Shown: piece after piece, positions 16,338-23,421 of the stretch
Layout of the letters: each line of letters opens with the position of its first letter
Position numbering within the stretch: position 1 is the first letter of the stretch
DNA from: Variovorax ginsengisoli
GTDB taxonomy: Bacteria > Pseudomonadota > Gammaproteobacteria > Burkholderiales > Burkholderiaceae_C
Length of the DNA: 64,000 nt
Direction of reading: 5' to 3'
Assembly: GCF_030486595.1 (NCBI RefSeq)
Contig: NZ_JAUJZH010000018.1
Coordinates: forward strand, 99,146 to 163,145
Program-made: the position numbers and the translations under genes
Notes under the pieces: generated by a model
Seen by the model: the letters and a program-made list of their open reading frames with translations, nothing else
Databases searched by the model: none
What the model was told of the DNA's origin: nothing

Positions 16338-17141
16338 ATGAAACCTGCCGCGATCATGCTTTGGCTCGTCACTGCCTGCGCGATGGCGCTGGCAGCACCC
16401 GCCATGTTCCAGGACCGCCTGCTCTACCACCCCGCCCGCGCGCCGGCCGCCGAGATGGCGTCCGCCGGCCTCGTCGCCTGGCCGGCGGAGGGCGAATTCC
16501 GTGGCCTGGTGGCCGAGCCGCCAGGCCCAGCGCGCGGGACGGCGATCGTCTTCCACGGCAATGCCGGACACGCCGGGCATCGCAGCTACTACGCCGCGAC
16601 GCTCACCCGCCTCGGGTTGCGCGTCATCCTGGCCGAGTACCCGGCCTACGGTCCGCGCGACGGCGCGCTGGGCGAGCGCAGCCTGGTGGATGACGCTGCG
16701 CAGACCATCGCGCTGGCGCATCGGCTGCACGGCTCGCCCCTGCTTCTCATCGGCGAATCCCTGGGTGCTGGCGTGGCCGCCGCGGCGGCCGCGAGTCAAC
16801 GCGAACAGGTCGCGGCCCTGATGCTCATCACGCCCTGGGACAGGCTCGAACAGGTCGCGGCTCACCACTATCCGTGGCTGCCGGTCGGCTGGCTGCTGCG
16901 CGACCGCTACGACAGCGTCGTTCACCTCGCGCAGATCGGACGCCCCGTGCTGGTGGCCGTCGCAGAGCGAGACCGCATCATTCCGGCCCGTTTCGGCACG
17001 GCGTTGTACGACACGCTGCCCGGACCCAAGCGGCTCGAGGTGGTCCGCGCCGCCGACCACAACGACTGGATCCGCTACGTCGACGATGGCTGGTGGCGCA
17101 GCGCATTGGGCTTCCTGCTCGGCGAGCCTGCTTCGCGCTGA
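16338..17141 (+). CDS. Alpha/beta hydrolase with N-terminal signal anchor
   Basis: The 267-residue protein starts with a hydrophobic leader (MLWLVTACAMALAAPAMFQD) and has the FHGNAGHAGHRSYYAATL oxyanion region and the nucleophile elbow GESLGAG, with catalytic Asp in AERDRIIP and His in AADHNDW. It resembles the BEM46/YfhR-type membrane-anchored serine hydrolases; the substrate is unknown. It follows the spermidine-synthase-like gene by 30 bp. Its last codons lie exactly where DNA homologous to the bglX gene begins on the other strand, so its C-terminus may have been reset by a rearrangement. Confidence 0.88.
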   Translation: MKPAAIMLWLVTACAMALAAPAMFQDRLLYHPARAPAAEMASAGLVAWPAEGEFRGLVAEPPGPARGTAIVFHGNAGHAGHRSYYAATLTRLGLRVILAEYPAYGPRDGALGERSLVDDAAQTIALAHRLHGSPLLLIGESLGAGVAAAAAASQREQVAALMLITPWDRLEQVAAHHYPWLPVGWLLRDRYDSVVHLAQIGRPVLVAVAERDRIIPARFGTALYDTLPGPKRLEVVRAADHNDWIRYVDDGWWRSALGFLLGEPASR

Positions 17142-17236
17142 TGGAAGCTGGCCAATCCTTTCATCGAGTGTCATCTACCGCAGCACATCGACGATGAATG
17201 CAACCTGCCCAGCAGGGCGGGGTTGGGCTGGGCCAT
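17138..17236 (-). pseudogene. N-terminal fragment of a GH3 beta-glucosidase (bglX remnant)
   Basis: Read on the minus strand this encodes MAQPNPALLG near its start and MTLDERIGQL near its end, matching the BglX of this window (MAQPNPALLG, MTLDEKIGQL). The nucleotide match to 34546-34654 is high over about 100 bases, with a few small deletions that break the frame. It is a decayed copy of the start of a GH3 gene; the rest is gone. Its edges coincide with the end of the hydrolase gene and with a potassium-channel remnant. Confidence 0.8.
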
Positions 17237-17590
17237 CTACTCGTTCTGCCATCCGGCCGAGATCGGTCTTCGGCGTGATATCGCCGAAGTCGACGGTCGT
17301 CATCGTAGTGATCGCCCAGTACACGCCGACCGGAATGCTCGTGTACCCGTGGGCGGGCCTTCGACCACGTACATCAGCGAACCCATGATCGGGACGACCA
17401 GCATCACGAAGGCCATGAAGACCAGAAACTTTCGCCGGGACGCGGCCAGCGCGCGGCCGAGCGCACCGAACTCATGGACGTACGACACCTTCAGCCGCAA
17501 TCCCGCCGTGGAGCGCCCATAAGGTTGCGGTTCCCTTGCGCGCGAGGCCGGACTGGTCGTCATGGAAGAACTATGGACGTCGATCAAGCC
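17237..17590 (-). pseudogene. Remnant of a 6TM voltage-gated-type potassium channel
   Basis: On the minus strand one frame encodes YVHEFGALGRALAASRRKF, then a membrane helix and MYVVEGPP. After a single-base shift another frame continues GYTSIPVGVYWAITTMTTV and DFGDITPKTDLGR. This is the S5-pore-filter part of a bacterial ion-channel protein. The filter is TVDFGD where TVGYGD or TVGFGD is expected. The voltage-sensor half, the last helix and the C-terminus are missing, and the fragment abuts the GH3 remnant. It is clearly non-functional. Confidence 0.75.
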
Positions 17591-17842
17591 GATCTCGCTT
17601 CAACATCCTCAGCCGGACTCGCCGCCCCAGAATCCGGCTCTACATAGAGGTGCCTGGCCTGGGTTGTCCATCCAGTTGGGGATGAGTTGGAGAACGAGTC
17701 AGCGCAAGATCATTGAAAGAATGCTCGGGACGATCCTTTCGTTGTCGCCACCAGTTCGATGACGCCGTCTCCGCCCAAGGCATTCGACGCCGTCGCTTGA
17801 ACGTCTGCTTCTGTCGTGAAATCGTCTTGAGAGATACCTCTT

Positions 17843-19723
17843 ATGTTCGATAGACATGTTTCGGCAAATGTGACAAAAGCGTTCCCTATGCGGCGCGCTC
17901 GGCGGCGCTCCCCCGAAGAGAAGGCGCAACCGCCCCACATTGTCATGCCCTCCCTCACCGGTCCAGAATGCAGCCTGCCGCGCCGGCTGAAGCTGGTGCT
18001 GGTCGCAGATCTGGTCGAGTCAGTCAGCCTGATGCAAGCGGATGAACTGGGTGTCATCGTGCGCTGGCAGAGCTTCCTCGCGCACGTGAGCGAGTTCATT
18101 TTGCCCACGAACGATGGGCGACTCGTGAAGAGTCTCGGCGATGGGCTGATGGTCGAGTTTGACGTCGCGCGCAAAGCCGCACGTGCGGCAGCAGCAATGC
18201 ACGCATGGATGGCAAATTGCTGCGAGCCCCTCGCCGATGGCAAGCCGCTCGCACTGCGCGTGGGGCTGCATGCCGCACATGTTTTCTTGGGCAACGATGA
18301 CGTCTACGGCGCCGGAGTCAACCTGGCGGCCCGCGTCGCGACGCTGGCCGAAGCGGGTGAGACTGTCGCTACCGCTCAAGTACGCGATCTGCTCGATGAT
18401 GTCCTTGACGCAGACATCCAGGATCTGGGCGAATGTCATCTCAAGCACATCGACAAGCCTGTTCGGGCCTTTCGGATAGGTCCCGCCCGTGAATTCGGAC
18501 GGATGCCGTCTCGCGCCATGCCGGCGCAACTGTGGGCCTCGGTCGCTGTTGTTCCTTTTGCCTGTCTCTTTTCCACGCAAGAGTTTGCAGCGATCGGAGA
18601 CTTGCTGGCGGACGGCATTATCGAGCAGCTTTCGCTCTCTCCGGATCTTCACGTTGTGTCCAGGCTCTCGAGCGGAACGTTCAAAGGACGCCCGAGCTCC
18701 CTGATAGAGATTGCCACTCACCTGGATGTTCGCTACGTCGTGTCTGGAAGCTACGTCGTCACGGCTTCAAGTCTGGCGGTCACCGCGGAGCTTGCCGATG
18801 CATCGAATGATCGCGTTCTCTGGGCAACGCGGCTTCGAGGTGACTGGCGTGATCTGTTGGTTCCTGAGAGTGAGCTTATTCAACAGCTGGCAGGTGATAT
18901 CCACGGCAGGTTGCTTGAGAGCACCGCCGCCAAAGCGTCGACTTGCCCGTTGCCAACACTTCAGAGCTATGAGTTGTTCCTGGGTGGCATTGCCTTGATG
19001 CACCGAGCGAGCAGCGACGACTTTGACATCAGCCGAAGTCTGCTCGAATCGATCACGGAGCGGCACCGATCTGCAGCCGCGGCACACGCATGGCTCGCCA
19101 AGTGGTATGTCTTGCGAGCGATCCAAGGCGCAATAGACGATGTTCCACGGGCGGCGTCGATCGCGCTGGAGCACACGCGCCGCGCCTTGGCGAGTGAACC
19201 AACCAGTGCGCTTGCCTTGGCCATGGAGGGTTTCGTCTATGCCCATCTGAAGCAAGACATCGACTCTGCATTGCCGCGACTGGCCAGGGCAAGGGAGATG
19301 AATCCGAGCGAAGGACTCGCCTGGCTGTTCTCCGGAGTGATCCATGCGTTCCTTGGCGACTCCGAAATGGCCCTCGCATCAGGGCACAGGGCCCTGGCCC
19401 TCTCGCCCCTCGACCCGTTGCGCTACTACTACGAGTCACTCATGGGATCTTGCGAGTTCAGCGCCGGACACTACGCGGAGGCGATCCGGTGGTGCGAAAG
19501 CTCGCGCAAGCGAAATCGTCAGCATCTGTCAACGTTGCGCGTTCTGATCGCCGCATACACGGCCGCAGACCAGGGTGCCCAAGCGCTCTTGGTCGCCAAC
19601 GATCTGCGCCGCCTACGCCCCGGCTATACCGTTGCTGCCTACGAGGCGCAATCGGTCGCCGCGCGGTACCCCTTCGGACAACAAATCGCGCGCGCGCTGC
19701 GAAGCGCGGGCATTCCTGGGTGA
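17843..19723 (+). CDS. Class III adenylate cyclase with FlgO/TolB-like and TPR regions
   Basis: The 626-residue cytoplasmic protein has a class III cyclase domain (about 47-215) with both metal aspartates (Asp56 in VADLVES, Asp100 in KSLGDGLMVEF), the substrate lysine before it and transition-state Asn160/Arg164 in NLAARV. A FlgO/TolB-N-like region follows (about 230-345, SVAVVPFACLF to VVSGSYVV), then TPR-like helices (about 370-600). The cyclase core looks complete. It is the first gene of a four-gene run; the next gene begins 18 bp downstream. A nucleotide signal made here could control the haloperoxidase-like and protease partners; that is inference. The domain order is common in rhizobia and Burkholderiales. 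Confidence 0.88.
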   Translation: MFDRHVSANVTKAFPMRRARRRSPEEKAQPPHIVMPSLTGPECSLPRRLKLVLVADLVESVSLMQADELGVIVRWQSFLAHVSEFILPTNDGRLVKSLGDGLMVEFDVARKAARAAAAMHAWMANCCEPLADGKPLALRVGLHAAHVFLGNDDVYGAGVNLAARVATLAEAGETVATAQVRDLLDDVLDADIQDLGECHLKHIDKPVRAFRIGPAREFGRMPSRAMPAQLWASVAVVPFACLFSTQEFAAIGDLLADGIIEQLSLSPDLHVVSRLSSGTFKGRPSSLIEIATHLDVRYVVSGSYVVTASSLAVTAELADASNDRVLWATRLRGDWRDLLVPESELIQQLAGDIHGRLLESTAAKASTCPLPTLQSYELFLGGIALMHRASSDDFDISRSLLESITERHRSAAAAHAWLAKWYVLRAIQGAIDDVPRAASIALEHTRRALASEPTSALALAMEGFVYAHLKQDIDSALPRLARAREMNPSEGLAWLFSGVIHAFLGDSEMALASGHRALALSPLDPLRYYYESLMGSCEFSAGHYAEAIRWCESSRKRNRQHLSTLRVLIAAYTAADQGAQALLVANDLRRLRPGYTVAAYEAQSVAARYPFGQQIARALRSAGIPG

Positions 19724-19741
19724 CCAACTGGAGGTAGTGAC

Positions 19742-20857
19742 ATGCTTGCACTCGGTGGTTCGGCTTTGGGTGGTTCGGCTTTGGGTGGGTCTGCACTTGG
19801 GGGATCAGGGGGATCAGGGGGGTCGGGGGGGGCGGGAGGCTCAGGTGGCTCCGGATCCACCTTGGCGGACGGATTTGCAACCCCTATTGTCGTCAGCGCG
19901 CTTTGGTCGGGGCGAGACGGAATCTTTGACTCCGAGGACCACCGGGCGTTGAACCAGGTTCCGTCAGCACCTGAAACGCTCGATCTCCACGGTCAGCTCG
20001 TTCGCTGGGAACCTTGGGTTCGACTGTCCGTTGCACAAATGGAATTGCTCAAGGGCCTTAGTTTCAGTCAAACGGCCAACAGCATGACGCTCAAAAGCGG
20101 CGAGGCGAAACTTGTCACCCTCGGGCGCCCCGACAAGTCCTTCTTTCACGAACAACTCGGTTTGGTTCAGAGCTGGGCCGAGTTGCGCGACGAGAGGGCG
20201 AATGAGATCCTGGCCCAGATCGACAATCAGTACGCCTTCATTGGAGCGGTGACCGGATTGAACATGGGTCGCCACAAATGGACCATGGAATGGTTGTCCA
20301 TGGCGCTTCAATTGATCATTCCTGTGGAAATGGCGTTCAAGCACGCCTTCGGATGCTACCGTCCGGTGGACTTCTCCCCGCAGGTGCAGCCGATCATCAC
20401 GACGCCCGGACACGGAACCTATCCGATGGGCCATGCGGCGCAGGCATACGCATTGGTTGTTGCGCTGGAGAACCTGACAGGGTTCACCGACGAAACGAAG
20501 GATGTGGGGCTGCAGCTTTCGCGGCAGGCCGAGCGTATCAGCGTGAACCGTGTCGTCGCCGGAGTGCACTTCCCCGTCGATGCGTTCGCTGGCGCCGTGC
20601 TCGGTCGAACGCTGGGCGAGTACTTCCTCCGCCTGTCTGGCCTGCAGACTACGTGCTTGGAGCGCAAGTTCGAAACGGAGTCCGTGGCTGACAAAGCGGC
20701 AACGCTCGATTTTCCCGGAGACGGCCTGCATCGCGATTGGTCGACCTTCGCCAAAGTCGCTGAGGTGAAATCGGTCAAGACTTCCGAGTTCTTGAGCGCA
20801 ATCGCCAAGCTCGCCCAAGCAGAGTGGGGGGATCCGAACCCAAAGGCGCAATCATGA
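19742..20857 (+). CDS. PAP2 / vanadium haloperoxidase-like protein with Gly-Ser N-terminal repeat
   Basis: The 371-residue protein begins with about 45 residues of SALGG and GGS repeats. A PAP2/haloperoxidase helical domain follows with all three motifs: KHAFGCYRP (K-x6-RP), PMGH in place of PSGH, and NRVVAGVHFPVD in place of SR-x5-H-x3-D. These bind phosphate or vanadate, so it could be a phosphatase or a vanadium haloperoxidase. PIITTPGHGTYPMGHAAQ is more like the haloperoxidase branch. No classical signal peptide is visible. GGAGG lies 7 bases before ATG. Its stop overlaps the protease start by ATGA, so the two are translationally coupled. Confidence 0.85.
   Translation: MLALGGSALGGSALGGSALGGSGGSGGSGGAGGSGGSGSTLADGFATPIVVSALWSGRDGIFDSEDHRALNQVPSAPETLDLHGQLVRWEPWVRLSVAQMELLKGLSFSQTANSMTLKSGEAKLVTLGRPDKSFFHEQLGLVQSWAELRDERANEILAQIDNQYAFIGAVTGLNMGRHKWTMEWLSMALQLIIPVEMAFKHAFGCYRPVDFSPQVQPIITTPGHGTYPMGHAAQAYALVVALENLTGFTDETKDVGLQLSRQAERISVNRVVAGVHFPVDAFAGAVLGRTLGEYFLRLSGLQTTCLERKFETESVADKAATLDFPGDGLHRDWSTFAKVAEVKSVKTSEFLSAIAKLAQAEWGDPNPKAQS
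19754..19860 (+). repeat. 15-bp tandem repeats and G-run tract inside the PAP2 gene start
   Basis: Two identical copies of GGTGGTTCGGCTTTG are followed by a variant copy, then by runs of 5, 5, 6, 8 and 3 G separated by 1-4 bases (19799-19836). The tract encodes the Gly-Ser N-terminus. Such spacing fits a G-quadruplex on the coding strand and mRNA, and the G8 run is prone to slippage that would shift the frame. Confidence 0.85.
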
Positions 20858-22860
20858 GCGCGCCTGAAGTTCAACAACTTCTTCTCGACGGCAAGGCCGA
20901 TGCGTACCTCGAATGGGGGCTGAAGACTGACTTTCGCTTCCTGGGCAAGAAGAAGGAACCGATCGGACTGTTGCTGAAATGGGCAACGAAGGACATCGCG
21001 AACTGCATCGAGGACGCGGAGAAAATTCAAGAGGGGCTCGATTTTTCGGACGTTTACAAAACCAAGTCCATCTGTGCGCTCGCGATCCCTGCAAGCGACA
21101 TGGTGACGTTCTTGACGCAGACCGAGCCTCGAATCGAGGCGATCGAGCTGTCCTCGGCGATCGTGGTCCGTACCGAAGCGGAACAGCTGAAAGAAGAGGC
21201 CGATGACCTTGAGAGGGCCTTGGCGGCCGGCCGGGAGGCTCCCAGCTATTCCAATCCCGCCCGTCCGCGTTCTGAGGTTCTGCTCGCTCTTCTCGATGAC
21301 AGTTGTGCCTTTGCCAACTCCCGATTCTTATCAAGTGATGGTCCGCGCGTCTGGTTCCTTTGGGACCAGAACGAACACTCCAACGGAGTGACGCCCACTT
21401 CAAGATCCGGGCCAACCAAGCTGTCCGATTTTCGTTACGGTGGGCAATGGTGCCGACAGGATTTTGCGACGGCGCTCGATGCTGCCCAAGGAGACGAAGA
21501 CCTCGCCTACCATGCAGCAGGCGTCTCCGGATTGAGGCGGCGGGCAACACACGGAACTCACGTGATGGACCTGTTGGCTGGGGGGCTCGAGAAGCCAATC
21601 GTTGCCGTCCAGTTTCCCAGCGCCGGCATCGAGGATTCATCGGGGCGGTGGCTCTCGCGGCACGTTCTTGATGGACTGCACTACGTCATTCAATGTGCGC
21701 ATGAGGACACCAGACGAATAGTCGCAAACATCAGCTGGGGGCCGCAAACCGGCCCGCATGATGGCTCAGCCCTCCTTGAGGAAGCCATCGACGATCTCGT
21801 TGAAAAAGACCCTCGCCTGGAGGTCGTGTTCCCTGCGGGCAACTCCTTCAGTTCAAGGGCGCACGGGTCCGCCAGGTTGAGCGACGGATGCAAGGGTTTG
21901 GAGTGGGTGGTTCCACCGGATGGGAAGTCGCCGGCATTTCTCGAAATCTGGTGGCCGCCAGGCATAGCCCCTGAGGATGTCGAACTGACTGTCGAAGCGC
22001 CTGACGGAACAGGCCTGACCGTGACTGGGCGAGGATTTGTGGCGGCCCCGGAGGATCGGTGGTCGATAACACTGATCAAGGCGCGGAAGAACGGCGCCAT
22101 GGCCCTCGTTGCCATCAACCCAACCGGCGGAGCAGAGGGGTCTTGCTGTGGCCGACACGGCATTTGGAGGGTCACCGTCGAGCCTCTGGAAGGTGTTGAA
22201 GATCTGCATATGTACATCGCGAGAGCTGACCATGACATGGGCGCTCGACGCCGTGCTCGATCGAGCCATTTGAATGATGCTTGCTACGGGCTTTCGCGCT
22301 TTCGAGCCGCTTCGGAGAGGGATTCTGAGGCGCCAGGCTCGATCATTCAGCGCGCGGGCACCTTGAACGGTGCGGCCACTGGTGCGAGGTGCACGCTCGC
22401 CGCCGGGTATCTCGGAGATGACCAGACGCGTCGACCCGCGCCGTACTCGTCGTCGGGCCCTGCCAGAGGCGGAACAAAGGATGGACCGGATGCCGCATAC
22501 CAAACCGACTATTCGCTGGGTGTGCGAGGCATTCGGGCCTCCGGCGTCCGTTCCGGAACAACTGTTCGACTTGTCGGGACGAGCATGGCTGCTCCGCAGA
22601 GAGCGCGCGAGTTGGCTTTGCAAGTAGTGCCAGCGCGGGGAGCGGCTCAGAAACAGCAGGAAACTGTAGATGGATCTGCGCCATCTTCAGAGCCGGTCAA
22701 TCCCGCCGCCCTTGCGGACCGTCACCGCATCGGCGGCGGGTATCGACCTGCTCTTGCTGGCAAGCACGGGGAAAGGGCCGGGCAGAGACCGCCAATTTCG
22801 TCAGAGGACGGTAATTCCGAACGCACTCGAAGCGCACTCACAAAAGGAGGAATGTCATGA
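20854..22860 (+). CDS. Subtilisin-like (S8) serine protease of a cyclase-PAP2-protease operon
   Basis: The 668-residue protein has the S8 triad: Asp148 (LLALLDDS), His233 (THGTHVMDLL), Ser577 (VGTSMAAPQ), with oxyanion Asn330 (FPAGNSF). About 230 residues are inserted between the Asn and Ser blocks and may form a beta-rich domain. Residues 1-135 precede the catalytic core and are mostly helical; they could be a prodomain or partner-binding region. There is no signal peptide, so an intracellular role is likely. The ATG overlaps the preceding stop by ATGA, and the stop overlaps the next ATG in the same way. Substrate and regulation are unknown; control by the upstream cyclase is a guess. Confidence 0.9.
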   Translation: MSAPEVQQLLLDGKADAYLEWGLKTDFRFLGKKKEPIGLLLKWATKDIANCIEDAEKIQEGLDFSDVYKTKSICALAIPASDMVTFLTQTEPRIEAIELSSAIVVRTEAEQLKEEADDLERALAAGREAPSYSNPARPRSEVLLALLDDSCAFANSRFLSSDGPRVWFLWDQNEHSNGVTPTSRSGPTKLSDFRYGGQWCRQDFATALDAAQGDEDLAYHAAGVSGLRRRATHGTHVMDLLAGGLEKPIVAVQFPSAGIEDSSGRWLSRHVLDGLHYVIQCAHEDTRRIVANISWGPQTGPHDGSALLEEAIDDLVEKDPRLEVVFPAGNSFSSRAHGSARLSDGCKGLEWVVPPDGKSPAFLEIWWPPGIAPEDVELTVEAPDGTGLTVTGRGFVAAPEDRWSITLIKARKNGAMALVAINPTGGAEGSCCGRHGIWRVTVEPLEGVEDLHMYIARADHDMGARRRARSSHLNDACYGLSRFRAASERDSEAPGSIIQRAGTLNGAATGARCTLAAGYLGDDQTRRPAPYSSSGPARGGTKDGPDAAYQTDYSLGVRGIRASGVRSGTTVRLVGTSMAAPQRARELALQVVPARGAAQKQQETVDGSAPSSEPVNPAALADRHRIGGGYRPALAGKHGERAGQRPPISSEDGNSERTRSALTKGGMS

Positions 22861-23105
22861 AATTCACAGCCGGCGAGCATTGGTTGGCCATCGACTACAA
22901 GTTGCCGCACGAAAAGAGGATCTACAACGCAGCCCCTTTCGTGGTCGAGGCCACCAAGGGGAAGAAACGGTCCGCCACGACGTACGCGTTCGATACTGAA
23001 ATGATTGCGCCCGGGGGGTCCTGGGAGCTCCCTGCGCAGGCGACCTTCATCCATGAGCGTGTTCTGAGGGGCGCGGATACGCCGCCCGGCGACACACCCG
23101 AATAG
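22857..23105 (+). CDS. 82-residue protein coupled to the S8 protease
   Basis: I do not recognise this protein. It starts at an ATG overlapping the protease stop (ATGA) with AGGAGG 6 bases upstream, the best ribosome site of the operon, so it may be made in excess of the protease. The sequence (MKFTAGEHWLAIDYKLPHEK) looks like a small beta-rich domain with no leader, Cys pair or membrane helix. As the last gene of the run it could be an inhibitor, substrate or adaptor of the protease. Confidence 0.75.
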   Translation: MKFTAGEHWLAIDYKLPHEKRIYNAAPFVVEATKGKKRSATTYAFDTEMIAPGGSWELPAQATFIHERVLRGADTPPGDTPE

Positions 23106-23421
23106 GCAGTTGGCTGGTGGTTGCCGCTCCTGCGGTGGCGGCCTCCACTTCCGCGGCGAGCCGGTGTCGATGTCGACCTGCGCCGCGGATGGAAGCTCGT
23201 CGAGTGTGGACGGCCGGACCACGTCGCGGCGGGCCATCGATGGATCGGTTCGTGGCGCCCGTCGCGGCTGGCATCCTGCTGCAGCGCCACCTGCTCGGCG
23301 CCATGTTGCGCCACGCCCTTCGGATGATATCAACATGCGACGCGCGCTGTCGTCTGGAGGCGGCACCTCCGCACGACCGGCTGGCGCCGCAGGTCTATTC
23401 GCATTGCACCAACGTAGCCTG
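23106..23421. other. Intergenic region with no recognisable feature
   Basis: These 316 bp separate the last gene of the protease operon from the end of a converging histidine kinase gene. Frames exist on both strands but none has a ribosome site, family signature or credible composition. I see no strong terminator hairpin. Confidence 0.4.
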
